DNA of 50,089 nucleotides from Lachnospiraceae bacterium (GCA_017436865.1 JAFSCH010000024.1:1-50089), one strand, 5' to 3'; shown: positions 25,049-35,206, counted from the stretch's first letter. Numbers and translations: made by a program. The notes: generated by a model not told the origin, from the sequence alone.

Positions 25049-26968
25049 TTACAATATATTATATTTTCCAACAAAAGCAAGAAATTCTTCCTCACTTACC
25101 GGTTTCGAATAATAATATCCCTGCAAGTAATCGCATCCTAAATCCGTAAGCACATTCTTTTGTTCCTCACTTTCAACACCTTCTGCTACAATTTTTCTTC
25201 TCACATCATGGAACATGGATATCAGATTTTTCAGTGTTATGTAATTATCACGATCATGGAATGCACTCCATACAATACTCTTATCCAACTTGATAACATC
25301 AACAGGATATTCCAAAACCCTAACAAGATTCGAGTAACCTGTTCCATAATCATCCAATGAAAATGTAAATCCTAGACTTTTAATCCTTGTAAGCTGTTTT
25401 TTCAATCGTTCCTCATCAAAATTGGTTGCTGTTTCTGTAATCTCAAGATTAATATGCTTTGCATCAACGCCATATTTATTCAAGTAATACTGTAGTTTCT
25501 CTGTCAATTTTTTATCCATACACTGCATAACTGACAGATTCATTTCTATAAACTCAAATCCCATATCCTCAAGGTTATGATCCCTTACAAACCGAAATAC
25601 ATTATCAATTACATATTCACTAATCTCCATAATCTTTCCGTTATTCTCGGATATTGGAATAAATTCTTCAGGAGAAACAAAGCCTAATACTCGGTCATTC
25701 AAACGAATCAATGCCTCTGCAGATATAATTTTATTTTTTTCTGTGGAAATAATTGGTTGATAAAAAATTCTAAACTCATTCTCTACTAGCGCACGTTCAA
25801 TTGCTTCTTCCACGCTTCTGTAACGATGCATCTTATCAATTCCAATATTGTCTCCCCGAATAATCTCTAATGGTTCACTACTACGATATCGCATATCATC
25901 ACATGCAGTAAAATATTTATAGAAATTTTGTTTATTAATTTTGCCGTTTTCCAAGTTCATAACAGCAATAAACAAATTCAAATGGACATTCACATTATTT
26001 AAATCAAAGGTAGATTCCACCCTCTCCCTTAACTGATTGAAAAATTTCTCTTCCGAAAAAATTTCCCTTTTATGAACAATAAGCACATATCGACCTACTC
26101 CTAAATAATACATAGCAGGAATTCTTACAAACTTTCTCATACACGTAGCCAATTCAGCAATTACTTCAAGTAAAGCGCTTTCATGCCAATTATCCATAAT
26201 ATATTCATAATTTTTTAGTTTAATCAAATAAACTGCCTTATTTCCACGCTTGCCAATCTCTGTTTCCACGTATTGTTCAAAAGCTTCACGATTCAGCAAG
26301 CCTGTCAGACTGTCCTTATAAAAATCTACTACGGTAGTAGTTAATGTCAAAATAAGTATATTGATAATTAATGTTGAATAATATAAGCTTTCATCCCTTG
26401 TTAGTAAGAAATGTGTTGACTGCATCGCTGCAAATACAGCTACTAACGTAACACTTCTACCAAAAATTTGTGGCAACAAGTGTCTTTTCAGCAAAGCATA
26501 TCCTGTTGCTCCTAATGCATAAATTGCCCGTACCAAAATCACAAATAAAACACACTTTTCTGTATGATATACTCCATCCTGCACATAAAACACCCAGTGT
26601 GTCCATGGAGATGTCAGTGCCAATAAACATGCCAATATCCCCGGGCTCAAAAATACTAAATGTTTCCACTTTTTATAGGTACCAAACGGACTAATCAAAC
26701 ACAACATAAAATATGCATAAAGTGTATATACCATTACTGTTAATGCAAAATGTACCGCTCTTTCAAACGAATACAAAGCATCGCTATAGCCCACAAAGCC
26801 CTCCACCATAGCAACATTTAGCAGTCTGTTAAAATACATAAGTAACCCTACGCACATACAGCCCTTAAGTACTTTTCTATAATATGCATCATCCTTTATA
26901 CTGACATGAAAAAACCAAAGACATATAAACAATATTGTGATAATCAGTAAATTATATGCTACTCTCAT
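25049..26968 (-). CDS. Membrane c-di-GMP phosphodiesterase, degenerate GGDEF plus EAL
   Basis: A 639-residue protein: about seven membrane helices (to about 215), a GGDEF-type domain (about 220-375) and an EAL domain (about 385-635). The cyclase signature reads GVGRY instead of GGDEF, so synthesis is unlikely. The EAL domain is complete: AEALIRL, EMNLSV, LEITET, LDDYGTGYSN, VIKLDKSIV, AEGVESEEQ and LQGYYYSKPV, so it should hydrolyse c-di-GMP. The GGDEF-like part may bind GTP. ATG 26968 is chosen over GTG 26977 because GGTGAT precedes it. It lies between gpmI and eno, separated from gpmI by a terminator. Confidence 0.88.
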   Translation of the reverse strand: MRVAYNLLIITILFICLWFFHVSIKDDAYYRKVLKGCMCVGLLMYFNRLLNVAMVEGFVGYSDALYSFERAVHFALTVMVYTLYAYFMLCLISPFGTYKKWKHLVFLSPGILACLLALTSPWTHWVFYVQDGVYHTEKCVLFVILVRAIYALGATGYALLKRHLLPQIFGRSVTLVAVFAAMQSTHFLLTRDESLYYSTLIINILILTLTTTVVDFYKDSLTGLLNREAFEQYVETEIGKRGNKAVYLIKLKNYEYIMDNWHESALLEVIAELATCMRKFVRIPAMYYLGVGRYVLIVHKREIFSEEKFFNQLRERVESTFDLNNVNVHLNLFIAVMNLENGKINKQNFYKYFTACDDMRYRSSEPLEIIRGDNIGIDKMHRYRSVEEAIERALVENEFRIFYQPIISTEKNKIISAEALIRLNDRVLGFVSPEEFIPISENNGKIMEISEYVIDNVFRFVRDHNLEDMGFEFIEMNLSVMQCMDKKLTEKLQYYLNKYGVDAKHINLEITETATNFDEERLKKQLTRIKSLGFTFSLDDYGTGYSNLVRVLEYPVDVIKLDKSIVWSAFHDRDNYITLKNLISMFHDVRRKIVAEGVESEEQKNVLTDLGCDYLQGYYYSKPVSEEEFLAFVGKYNIL

Positions 26969-27173
26969 ATGAATCACCGTCTCAACTCCTTATGATATCC
27001 ATTTAATACTACTTCGCATGTTCACACACACCTTGCATTATAAACTTAATATTATCCTTATTATATCATTGTTTTCTGTTTACTTTCAACTATCAGTTTT
27101 ATTACCAGTTTGTATTTGTTTTTTTAGGAAATAGTTTTCACATTTTAGTATGACAGGGGCTTTCCTAGATACC

Positions 27174-27222
27174 AAAAAAAGCTAAGTATAACATGCTTAC
27201 TACAGCAATATTATACTTAGCT
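27174..27222 (-). terminator. Terminator of gpmI
   Basis: AGCTAAGTATAA pairs perfectly with TTATACTTAGCT and is followed on the minus strand by a T-run. Confidence 0.88.
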
Positions 27223-27253
27223 CAATTTATACTATTGATTTTTCATCTTGTTC

Positions 27254-28801
27254 TTATTTCTTGATTAATAATGACTTTCCTGTCATTTCAACTGGCTGTG
27301 TCATTCCCATTGTCTCAATTAAAGTAGGAACGATATCTGCAAGACATCCACCTTCTCTTAAAGTATAATCCTTATCATAGTTTACTAAGATGAATGGAAC
27401 CTGATTTGTAGTATGTGCAGTAAATGGTGCGCCTGTCTCATAATCTACAAGCTGTTCTGCATTACCGTGGTCAGCACAGATAAACATAGTACCATCTACA
27501 GAAAGAACTGCCTCAACTGCCTTTCCTACACACTCATCAACAGCTTCTACAGCCTTGATTGCAGCGTCTTCTACACCTGTATGACCAACCATATCAGGGT
27601 TCGCAAAGTTAATAATAATTACATCATATTTTCCAGACTTGATTGCATCTGTTAACTTATCACAAACAGCATAAGCACTCATCTCTGGCTTAAGATCATA
27701 AGTAGCTACTTCCTTTGGAGAAGGAACAAGTACTCTGTCCTCATCCTTATTAGGCTCTTCTACACCACCATTGAAAAAGAATGTTACATGAGCATACTTC
27801 TCTGTTTCAGCGATTCTTGCCTGTGTCATATTGTTTGCTGCAAGCCATTCACCAAAAGTATTGGTTACTGCAATCTTATGGAATGCAACAGACTTATTAG
27901 GGATTGTTGGATCATATTCTGAGAAGCATACAAAAGTAACTTCTGGTCTCTTTCTATCAAATCCCTGGAATTCACTATCATTATCACAGAATGCTCTTGT
28001 AATTTCTCTTGCTCTATCAGGTCTGAAGTTAAAGAAGATAACAGAATCGCCATCCTTAATCGTAGCAATTGCCTGTCCGTTCTCTGTAACAACAGTTGGC
28101 ATTACGAATTCATCTGTCTTGTCATTGTCATAAGACTGTTGAATAGCTGCCGGACCAGATACTGCTGTCTCACCTTCGCCCTTTACCATTGCATTGTAAG
28201 CAAGTTGTACACGGTCATAGTTGTTATCTCTGTCCATTGCATAGTAACGTCCCATTACAGAAGCAATCTTACCTACACCGATTTCAGCCATCTTTGCTTC
28301 TAAATCTTCTGCAAATCCCTTACCGGATGCTGGAGGTGTATCACGTCCGTCTAAGAAGCAATGTACATATACCTTATCTAAGCCATTCTTCTTAGCAAGC
28401 TCTAATAATCCATATAAATGTGTGTTATGGCTATGAACACCACCATCAGATAATAAACCAAATAAATGAAGTGCGGAATCCTTCTCCTTACAGTTCTTTA
28501 CTGCTTCTAATAATGCAGGATTCTCAAAGAAAGTACCATCCTGAATCTCCTTTGTGATTCTGGTAAGTTCCTGATATACGATTCTTCCTGCACCCATGTT
28601 GAGATGCCCTACCTCTGAGTTACCCATCTGACCATCTGGAAGACCTACTGCCATACCACTTGCATTACCTTTAACAAATGGATATTCCTTCATCAACTTA
28701 TCCATAACAGGTGTCTTAGCTTCTGCTACAGCATTATGTTCTGTTTTTTCATTCAGTCCGTAACCATCAAGAATCATTAATACGGTGGTTTTCTTGCTCA
28801 T
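27254..28801 (-). CDS. gpmI: 2,3-bisphosphoglycerate-independent phosphoglycerate mutase
   Basis: GpmI interconverts 3- and 2-phosphoglycerate, the step before enolase. The 515-residue protein has MILDGYGLNEK with the metal Asp, the catalytic Ser motif GQMGNSEVGHLNMGAGR (about 57-73), HCFLDGRDTPP, GRYYAMDRD, FNFRPDRARE, NFANPDMVGHTG, and FICADHGNAEQ near the C-terminus. This is the complete alkaline-phosphatase-type metal set. A promoter with TTGCGG and TATACT 17 bases apart lies at 28900-28928. AAAGGAG precedes the ATG. Confidence 0.97.
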   Translation of the reverse strand: MSKKTTVLMILDGYGLNEKTEHNAVAEAKTPVMDKLMKEYPFVKGNASGMAVGLPDGQMGNSEVGHLNMGAGRIVYQELTRITKEIQDGTFFENPALLEAVKNCKEKDSALHLFGLLSDGGVHSHNTHLYGLLELAKKNGLDKVYVHCFLDGRDTPPASGKGFAEDLEAKMAEIGVGKIASVMGRYYAMDRDNNYDRVQLAYNAMVKGEGETAVSGPAAIQQSYDNDKTDEFVMPTVVTENGQAIATIKDGDSVIFFNFRPDRAREITRAFCDNDSEFQGFDRKRPEVTFVCFSEYDPTIPNKSVAFHKIAVTNTFGEWLAANNMTQARIAETEKYAHVTFFFNGGVEEPNKDEDRVLVPSPKEVATYDLKPEMSAYAVCDKLTDAIKSGKYDVIIINFANPDMVGHTGVEDAAIKAVEAVDECVGKAVEAVLSVDGTMFICADHGNAEQLVDYETGAPFTAHTTNQVPFILVNYDKDYTLREGGCLADIVPTLIETMGMTQPVEMTGKSLLIKK

Positions 28802-28899
28802 TTTTCATTCTCCTTTTCTATTAAAACAGTTTTTCATAAAAACTTTTTTTACATTTTTATGTAATATACGCTCAATAAGCATATATCACATACAGTATG

Positions 28900-28928
28900 A
28901 GTATAACTGTTTTTTGTGCAAACCGCAA
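28900..28928 (-). promoter_or_regulatory. Predicted promoter of gpmI
   Basis: Minus-strand TTGCGG (28923-28928) and TATACT (28900-28905) are spaced by 17 bases. An AAAACAGTT/AACTGTTTT inverted repeat (about 28825 and 28904) spans much of the leader. Confidence 0.55.
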
Positions 28929-28966
28929 TAAGGTTATTAGGTATTTTGTATCATTTTTCCAAGAAA

Positions 28967-29293
28967 CTAAATTTCATTATTTTTGTATTTTTCCCCCCAT
29001 AAAAACAAAGCATCTATTACAAGCTGCAAGCTTTTTCCTTTTGCAGTCAAAGAATATTCTACCTTAGGCGGTACAACCGGATATACCGTTCTATTAAGCA
29101 ATCCATCTTCTTCCATACTACGTAGGTTTTCTGTTAAAACTTTTTTTGATACATGTTCTATTGATTTTGTCAATTCTCCAAAACGCATCGTACCAAATCT
29201 CAAAAGATCTCTGATTATCAGCAACTTCCATTTACTTGATATAAGCGTTAATGTTATTTCTACCGGACATTCCGGTAACTTTTCTTTTTCCAT
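28967..29293 (-). CDS. HxlR-family winged-helix regulator
   Basis: A 108-residue regulator typical of HxlR: CPVEITLTLISSKWKLLIIRDLLRFGTMRFGELTKSI, where the helix-turn-helix begins, then VSKKVLTENLRSMEEDGLLNRTVYPVVPPKVEYSLT and a C-terminal dimerisation helix. A Cys at about residue 9, in the position common for thiol-sensing members, is visible. It is divergent from a flavin-binding gene, with a repeated GTTAC/GTAAC site between them, so it probably represses its own and its neighbour's transcription in response to a reactive compound. Confidence 0.9.
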   Translation of the reverse strand: MEKEKLPECPVEITLTLISSKWKLLIIRDLLRFGTMRFGELTKSIEHVSKKVLTENLRSMEEDGLLNRTVYPVVPPKVEYSLTAKGKSLQLVIDALFLWGEKYKNNEI

Positions 29294-29313
29294 ATGTTCT
29301 CCTTTTATTTATG

Positions 29314-29337
29314 GTTACTTTTTGTAACTAAGGTTAC
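29314..29337. promoter_or_regulatory. Candidate HxlR operator
   Basis: GTTAC (29314), GTAAC (29324) and GTTAC (29333) form a palindrome with a five-base centre plus a third half-site, 20-45 bases upstream of the HxlR start in the divergent gap. Confidence 0.5.
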
Positions 29338-29442
29338 TAAAAAGTGCCTACTTTACATTTGAAACCATAGCCCATATTATAGTCCTAGTATCACACTTGC
29401 GCAAGATGAACTGACATACATGAAATAAACGGAGGAAAAATA

Positions 29443-29847
29443 ATGGATTATATCAAAATATTAACAGAAAACCCTAACGGTGTGATGGCTACTAGAGATA
29501 ACGAAATGATAAAAACTCGTGTATTTCAATACTTATTTTCTGATGAAAACAAGGCTTATTTTTGCACAAGCTCACAAAAACCTGTTGCTTCGCAAATGAA
29601 ACAACACCCTTATGTTTCCTTTTGCACCAACTTGCAAAACTACTGTCCTGTTTTATCTATAAATGGAAAGGTTACTTTTACAGACGATGAAAATCTCAAG
29701 AAAAAAGCATTCACCGTAAACCCTTCTCTAAAACAAATATATGGTTCTGAGAAGAATCCTGTCTTCACCCTTTTGTATATAGACATAGAAGAAATTGAAA
29801 CTTTTAGTTATGATGAAGGTCCAAAAAAGATTACCTTATCAAAATAA
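29443..29847 (+). CDS. Pyridoxamine 5'-phosphate oxidase-like flavin protein
   Basis: A 134-residue split-barrel protein of the PNPOx-like family. It shows GVMATRDNEMIKTRVFQYLFSDENKAYFCTSSQKPVASQMKQHPYVSF-type strands, where the TR and Lys/Ser region normally binds FMN phosphate, and VNGKVTF-like INGKVTFTDD. Small members reduce or bind flavin, F420 or haem; a true vitamin B6 oxidase is unlikely at this length. GGAGG lies nine bases upstream of the ATG. The divergent HxlR regulator suggests stress-inducible expression. Confidence 0.8.
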   Translation: MDYIKILTENPNGVMATRDNEMIKTRVFQYLFSDENKAYFCTSSQKPVASQMKQHPYVSFCTNLQNYCPVLSINGKVTFTDDENLKKKAFTVNPSLKQIYGSEKNPVFTLLYIDIEEIETFSYDEGPKKITLSK

Positions 29848-29849
29848 TT

Positions 29850-29877
29850 ACTATGCCACAGCATTTTCCTATCATAC
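29850..29877. repeat. Truncated family B repeat (tail only), B5
   Basis: ACTATGCCACAGCATTTTCC resembles the conserved tail of family B (CACTACGCTACAGCAATTTCC), with both hairpins missing. It begins two bases after the upstream stop codon. Confidence 0.5.
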
Positions 29878-30011
29878 AAATGAAAATGGAGTATTGTCAC
29901 TTAAGACAATACTCCATTTTGTTGTATTTAAACTACTCACCATACAACCACCTTTATTCCAACGTTGTCACCAAAGCATTCCTTAGCTTTCTTGTCAACG
30001 TAAAGGTTTCA

Positions 30012-31049
30012 CTATCTCTTTGGTTCATCTTTTCCTTCTTTCTCCGTAATCTCCATAATTTCAGAGAACGCCTGTTCATGCATTTTTGATACCGCATCAG
30101 GATTTCTCTTCAACAATGCCCTTAATTTTATATATTCCTTATTTTTCATATTCAAAATATTACGCTTCTGACCCGAAATCATATTTCTTGCTTCTGCAAT
30201 TGCCTGCAATACTGCTTCATCCTTAACCGCAAGACCTTTCATCCACTCTGCATACGTTTCCGTTGCATCGCTTAAATAATGAAGCCTTTCTTCCTTGCGA
30301 GCCCTTGCACGTTCTAAATTAGCAAGAAATACTGTCTTGGTAACACTTTTTCGATTCTTATGTATTCCATATTTGTCATATAACTCTTTACCGGATACAA
30401 TAGCTGTATTTATCTTCTTTAAGCCAACCTCCGATTTCTCTTTTAGTTCTGTTCCATAAAACGCCTGAATTATTTCTATACGCTTCTGTATTCGTCGGAA
30501 TTCTACATTATTTTCCTCAAGACTTAACAGCATTTCCTTCAAATTCAACGCTTCTCTTATCGACTCAAACATATCAATCGATATCACTACAGTCAGAACA
30601 AAAGCTAAAAATTCCAATAAATTGTGATTCATACCAAGCACAAATCCTTCTATTGGTGTATGTCCATATAACGTGAGAATAACCGAAAACGCCCCCCAGG
30701 CCAAAGAAGATACTAAACATATATGGCCATTTATGTTAAAAGGCTTTCCCGTATAATCCCAATATCGAACATGAAATAGCTTTTCCATTGTTGCTCCGGT
30801 GCAATATTCCAATATTGTTGCACTAATCATCCCAAAGAAGAACACTGGAATCGCCTGCGTTCGAAATCGCAACGTACATATTAGAATCATAATCGCTCCA
30901 GAACCATATATAGGTAAAAATGGTCCTCGCATAAACCCGCGATTTATCCATTTTGCTTGCATTACACTAACATAACAAGTCTCCCATACCCATCCAATAA
31001 AACAATAAATATAAAAAAACAATAACCATTGTGAAAAAGAATAAATCAT
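30012..31049 (-). CDS. CmpB-like (putative ABC permease family) membrane protein
   Basis: A 345-residue protein whose first 180 residues hold about five membrane helices with the CmpB family pattern: FFYIYCFIGWVWETCYVSV, NRGFMRGPFLPIYGSGA, EYCTGATMEKLFHVRYWDYTGKPFNINGHICL. The remaining 165 residues are charged and helical, with coiled-coil character, probably cytosolic. The family is named as a putative ABC permease but no ATPase or binding protein is nearby, so transport is doubtful. It is a single gene between thiN and the convergent flavin protein. Confidence 0.8.
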   Translation of the reverse strand: MIYSFSQWLLFFYIYCFIGWVWETCYVSVMQAKWINRGFMRGPFLPIYGSGAIMILICTLRFRTQAIPVFFFGMISATILEYCTGATMEKLFHVRYWDYTGKPFNINGHICLVSSLAWGAFSVILTLYGHTPIEGFVLGMNHNLLEFLAFVLTVVISIDMFESIREALNLKEMLLSLEENNVEFRRIQKRIEIIQAFYGTELKEKSEVGLKKINTAIVSGKELYDKYGIHKNRKSVTKTVFLANLERARARKEERLHYLSDATETYAEWMKGLAVKDEAVLQAIAEARNMISGQKRNILNMKNKEYIKLRALLKRNPDAVSKMHEQAFSEIMEITEKEGKDEPKR

Positions 31050-31112
31050 AATCGCTCCTTGCTATGTGCTGTTATTTGTTATTTTCATGACATCCATATA
31101 CGCAGCAAATCA

Positions 31113-31754
31113 TCACATCACTTTTTCTCCATTTATTGCATGAATACACAGCAGTAGCATTCCATCTTTTACTTCTATCATACTCTCTTGTCCGATAAAT
31201 TCATTACTTATACCAATCGGAAATTCCATTTTCATTTCCGCATCCTGAATCGAATATTTCAGTCCATGTTCACTCACACCCTTGGCATCTCCTCCAAAGG
31301 CAAACACTGACAGTATTCCTTCCATTGTCGCCGGATAACATACTTTGTCATTACACAATAATTCGATTCTATCATTTATCCCATAAAGCACACCCTTGGC
31401 TCCATGTTTATGAAGATACAACAGACATTGTATATTTGCTATGGAGTGATCTATTCGTTCTCCGCCCAAAGCTCCATAAATGTAAAACTCTTTACACCCC
31501 GCAGCAAGACCTTCTTTCATCGCCGCAAGCATATCCGTATCATCCTTTTCTCTAGGAAGTTTTTTTATTTCCATTTCAGAACCAACATACTCCTGTTTTA
31601 TGGAATCCATATCTCCAATCAGCATATCCGGAATAATCTTGAGCTTTCTTAGGTACTCAAATCCTCCATCTGCTGCAATCAGGTAATCCGCTTTTTCATA
31701 TTTCCATGCTTTTTCATGAAATTCACCTGCTCCAACAATAATACATCTTTTCAT
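31113..31754 (-). CDS. thiN: Thiamine pyrophosphokinase
   Basis: ThiN transfers pyrophosphate from ATP to thiamine. From ATG 31754 it is 213 residues, the usual size. Motifs are IVGAGEF, YLIAADGGFEYLRKLKIIPDMLIGDMDSI, the DDTDMLAAMKEGL substrate loop, YGALGGERIDHSIANIQCL, and GILSVFAFGGDAKGVSEHGLKYSIQD in the C-terminal sandwich, closing with SNEFIG. A 25-codon N-terminal extension of the frame lacks similarity and a ribosome site. No TPP riboswitch is visible, as expected since this enzyme acts in salvage of free thiamine. Confidence 0.93.
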   Translation of the reverse strand: MKRCIIVGAGEFHEKAWKYEKADYLIAADGGFEYLRKLKIIPDMLIGDMDSIKQEYVGSEMEIKKLPREKDDTDMLAAMKEGLAAGCKEFYIYGALGGERIDHSIANIQCLLYLHKHGAKGVLYGINDRIELLCNDKVCYPATMEGILSVFAFGGDAKGVSEHGLKYSIQDAEMKMEFPIGISNEFIGQESMIEVKDGMLLLCIHAINGEKVM

Positions 31755-31871
31755 ATTCTGCCTAACCTCTTTTTCGCAAACCTTTAAATATTCGTAATTA
31801 CACACAATTAACACACAATTTCTGTACAATTACCAACACTTTAAGTCTAACACTCTATAGAAAAAATGTAA

Positions 31872-31921
31872 ATCACGGTCCTCTGATTCTCTTCTTATAA
31901 ATTATTCAGAGTGACCGTGAC
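31872..31921 (-). terminator. Terminator after the chemoreceptor gene
   Basis: TCACGGTC and CTCTGA pair with TCAGAG and GACCGTGA in one long stem; a T-run follows further along the minus strand. Confidence 0.75.
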
Positions 31922-31936
31922 TTTATCATGATGTTT

Positions 31937-33673
31937 TTAGAATTTTGTAAAAATAGCGGTTCCCTCCTGAAGAACACCTGCAATCTTTTCATTTACATCC
32001 ATACGATTACTAATCTTCTCCATATCCACAACGAGCATCTGCGTACTCTCTGCTGCTCCATTAACCCCTTCTGCACCTTCATCAATAGCATTTGTAATCG
32101 TATTAATAGATGAAGCAATTTCATCCATAGCCTTTTTCAGTGCATCGGTTTTTTCTGTAAATTCATCCATAACACCTTCAATATAGGTTGCATTTTCTCT
32201 ATACTGAATTCCACTTTCTACAAAATTAGCAAATTCAGGAAGAATAGATTCTCTCAAGTACTCTACCAAATTATTTGCATTGCCTGCTAAATTATGTACC
32301 GCTTGCGTTACAACTACGTTAATTTCCTGAATTCTATTTGCTGTATCACGACTCGAATCGGCTAACTGACGTATCTCATCTGCTACAACCGCAAAGCCTT
32401 TACCAGCTTCACCAGCTCTTGCCGCCTCAATGGAAGCATTTAATGCAAGAAGATTTGTCTGACTTGAAATACTAAGGATTTCATTCGTAAGACTATTAAC
32501 CTGATCTACACTCTTACTATCTTCAATTGCACGATTTAATACATCCAAAATCTCTTGTACCTTTGTACCTGTTTCCTGCATGGTTGCTTTTGCATCATTT
32601 TCCATCTTATCAGCGTTTTGCTTCATCCCTTTGGAATATTCATTCATACTGGTGGACTTATCTGCAATTTCTTCAACTTCGCCACGAACAGAATCCACAT
32701 TTCGGTTAATCACTCCTGTGGAATTGCCTACCTCTTGCATCGTAGCCGCAAGTTCTTCCGTTACAGCAGAAAGGTCTGCTGCACTATCGTTCGATGTACG
32801 CACACTTGTCTGCACTTCATCAACCACTACCCTCATTTCATTTGTGTTTTGAATAATCATCTTCAGGATATTCTGCAGCTTATCCATAAAAGTGTTAAAA
32901 CCATTTCCAAGCTCTGCTACCTCTCGAATAGATGCAATGCTGACACGCTTTGTCAAGTCACCTTCATTTCGATCAATATCAGAAATAATATTTCTAATTT
33001 GTTTGTTTGTTTGTGCAATCGGTTTAATTACATAAAACAATACTACAAACAATGAAACTCCTAGTGACATTACACTTATTAAAATAGTAATTGTGCTTGT
33101 CATTACTGATTGCCCATATACTTTTGCAAGTTGCGTTCTTGCTGCTGCAGCCGCCTCTGTTGCATTCTTACTAATCTGCTCTATCTGCTTCTGAATCTCA
33201 TTACTATATGTTGCAATCGCACCATTCGCCGAAGCATAAGCATCTGACTTTTGATGATTTGCACTATATGCCATCATATTGGCCATCTCATGCTTCATCC
33301 CAGCATAGTTGCTTTTAATTAATTCAAAAGCCGCCTTATCTGCTTCCAGTAAATAATTGTTTTCATAATCAACCAAATGACTCTCTAAAATCTTCTGACC
33401 TTCACGAATAGAATACACCATGGTTATCATAGTGTCCAAATCCATTGCAACAATATGAGCCAATCCCATATTATGTACTTCCTTTGTCTCTTTTTGAATT
33501 TCTGCAATCTTAGCAATACTGTTCATATAACCATCTGCAATTTCACTTGCATTTGCATTTACATTTTTAATATTTGAAATTGCAAGAAAACTAGAAACAG
33601 TACATACTATTCCAAGTATTACAACCGGAACCAGAATAACGGTAATAATACTTATTCGTCTCTTCTTTTCCAT
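31937..33673 (-). CDS. Methyl-accepting chemotaxis protein
   Basis: A 578-residue chemoreceptor. A first membrane helix (about 9-31), a 150-residue helical sensor resembling four-helix-bundle domains, a second helix (about 190-215), a HAMP domain (about 215-270) and a long cytoplasmic signalling coil follow in order. The tip is clear: [36 protein letters not shown] (about 410-445). There is no C-terminal CheR-tethering pentapeptide. AAGGAGG precedes the ATG. It starts 11 bases after the solute-binding gene, so the two are one operon; the binding protein may deliver its ligand to this receptor. Confidence 0.93.
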   Translation of the reverse strand: MEKKRRISIITVILVPVVILGIVCTVSSFLAISNIKNVNANASEIADGYMNSIAKIAEIQKETKEVHNMGLAHIVAMDLDTMITMVYSIREGQKILESHLVDYENNYLLEADKAAFELIKSNYAGMKHEMANMMAYSANHQKSDAYASANGAIATYSNEIQKQIEQISKNATEAAAAARTQLAKVYGQSVMTSTITILISVMSLGVSLFVVLFYVIKPIAQTNKQIRNIISDIDRNEGDLTKRVSIASIREVAELGNGFNTFMDKLQNILKMIIQNTNEMRVVVDEVQTSVRTSNDSAADLSAVTEELAATMQEVGNSTGVINRNVDSVRGEVEEIADKSTSMNEYSKGMKQNADKMENDAKATMQETGTKVQEILDVLNRAIEDSKSVDQVNSLTNEILSISSQTNLLALNASIEAARAGEAGKGFAVVADEIRQLADSSRDTANRIQEINVVVTQAVHNLAGNANNLVEYLRESILPEFANFVESGIQYRENATYIEGVMDEFTEKTDALKKAMDEIASSINTITNAIDEGAEGVNGAAESTQMLVVDMEKISNRMDVNEKIAGVLQEGTAIFTKF

Positions 33674-33684
33674 TTTTATCCTCC

Positions 33685-34968
33685 TTACTGTATTGTGGAA
33701 GCTGTAATTCCTGATACAAAATCATCCATGAGTTGTTGCAACGGTTTTCCTTCCGGATTGCCTGCTACAATAGTATCTGCAAATGTAAGACAAGATTCCC
33801 AATAAAGAGCACCAATTCTTTGCACCTTACCATATTTTCCCTGTTCAATTACTGCCGCAATTGCAGGTACCTTCCTCACTGCATCCGATGCGGCCGCCTT
33901 TATATTGGAAGGTCCCTGACTATTTTGTTCAAAACGAATTGTCTGATTCTGCTCATTCGTAAGCCATTCAGCAAGCTTATGTGCCCATGCAACCTGATCC
34001 GAATATGCATTTACTCCCATAAGCTTATACCCTGTAAAGGAAGACATCTGCACCTGCTGACCTGCACATGTATAGGTCGGTAGCTTACAAGCACCATAAT
34101 CCTCTCCCCAAACTTGTTTTATTTGTTCTGCACTCCATACACCACTAATTCCCGCTATAACGGTGCCTGACTTTACTCCTTCCACAAACTTCTCTTCAGA
34201 CTGTTCAACAAAGGAAGGATTGGAAGTAATCTTTAACAACGCTTCTGCAACATCCACTCCCTTAATAGTGCCTTCTGTCCTATTCCAATCGCAATAGTTC
34301 GTTACTCCATCTTCGTTTAGCCCAAGTTCCATACCGGTTCCTCCAAAAAAGGAATACAAATACCATCCTGAGCCAAAATCCATCGAAATTGCTTTTCCAT
34401 TTTCTTCTGCTACCGCTAAGATTCCATCTAACGTTTGTACATCTGTTTCTGTTAAATAATTCTTATCATAGTACAAGAAATAGCCATTATCTGCGGTATA
34501 TGGATACGCAAATAAGGTATCCTTATAGGTTGCAGCCGTTACTGCCTCTTCTACATTTTCATTTCTGATTTTATCAGGATTTGGTACCAAAGATAATGCT
34601 CCTGCTGCAATCATCGTAAACAGCTGGTCATCCGGTATGGTAAAAATATCAACTTCATTATGTATATCAGCTAATAAGCCCTCTTTTGTTTGTGCATCTG
34701 CCTGCGGTGCTAATTTAATATCAAACTCTGCCTGACCTGCATATTCCTGCTTAAACGTTTCAAACATTCCTTCTAGCATGTCGTAACTATTTTCCTCTGC
34801 CCAAACAGTCAGCTCCACCTTTCCGGATGGCAACTCTTGTCCCTGTGTTGTATCCACAACCTCTTCCTCTGCTGCATTTTCTTCTGTCAGCTGACTACTA
34901 CCACATCCTGATAAAGCCATTGTCAAAACAGATCCCGACAGCAATAATGCAATTAATTTCTTTTTCAC
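33685..34968 (-). CDS. Extracellular solute-binding lipoprotein, sugar-binding type
   Basis: A 427-residue lipoprotein (lipobox ALSGC at about 20) of the family 1 binding proteins. After a Thr/Glu-rich linker come [71 protein letters not shown] and [29 protein letters not shown], typical of sugar-binding folds. GTG 34968 follows AAGGAAGA; the earlier in-frame ATG lies before that site. No permease or ATPase gene is next to it; instead a chemoreceptor follows by 11 bases. A sensing role is therefore as likely as uptake. Confidence 0.88.
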   Translation of the reverse strand: MKKKLIALLLSGSVLTMALSGCGSSQLTEENAAEEEVVDTTQGQELPSGKVELTVWAEENSYDMLEGMFETFKQEYAGQAEFDIKLAPQADAQTKEGLLADIHNEVDIFTIPDDQLFTMIAAGALSLVPNPDKIRNENVEEAVTAATYKDTLFAYPYTADNGYFLYYDKNYLTETDVQTLDGILAVAEENGKAISMDFGSGWYLYSFFGGTGMELGLNEDGVTNYCDWNRTEGTIKGVDVAEALLKITSNPSFVEQSEEKFVEGVKSGTVIAGISGVWSAEQIKQVWGEDYGACKLPTYTCAGQQVQMSSFTGYKLMGVNAYSDQVAWAHKLAEWLTNEQNQTIRFEQNSQGPSNIKAAASDAVRKVPAIAAVIEQGKYGKVQRIGALYWESCLTFADTIVAGNPEGKPLQQLMDDFVSGITASTIQ

Positions 34969-35058
34969 ATCAATTCTTCCTTTCCTTATTATCATACGAC
35001 TGTATTTTTTGTCTATGCCTCTTCTTTTTTGCTTTTTTTCTGATTATTTGCTAATTAT

Positions 35059-35087
35059 ATTATATATTAACTGTTTATTTATTTCAA
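35059..35087 (-). promoter_or_regulatory. Sigma-A promoter of the binding protein-chemoreceptor operon
   Basis: Minus-strand TTGAAA (35082-35087) and TATAAT (35059-35064) are exactly 17 bases apart. Confidence 0.7.
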
Positions 35088-35163
35088 GAAAAATAACACA
35101 ATACAACAATCTGTTTCCAAAAAACAAGTAAGCTCAGCCCTTGCACGAAAGAATTTTCCTCTT

Positions 35164-35206
35164 ACAACAAAACGGATGCCTTATGATTTGGCATCCGTTT
35201 TGTTGT
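35164..35206 (-). terminator. Terminator of the AI-2E family gene
   Basis: A perfect 17-base inverted repeat, ACAACAAAACGGATGCC with its complement, around nine bases. It includes the stop codon of the minus-strand gene. Confidence 0.85.

Noticed and set aside
31755-31860. TPP riboswitch upstream of thiN
   Set aside because: The CTGAGA and related conserved segments are not present in the leader.
32555-33055. Plus-strand open frame of 166 codons opposite the chemoreceptor
   Set aside because: Cys/Phe/His/Ile-rich shadow of the conserved MCP signalling domain, without a ribosome site.
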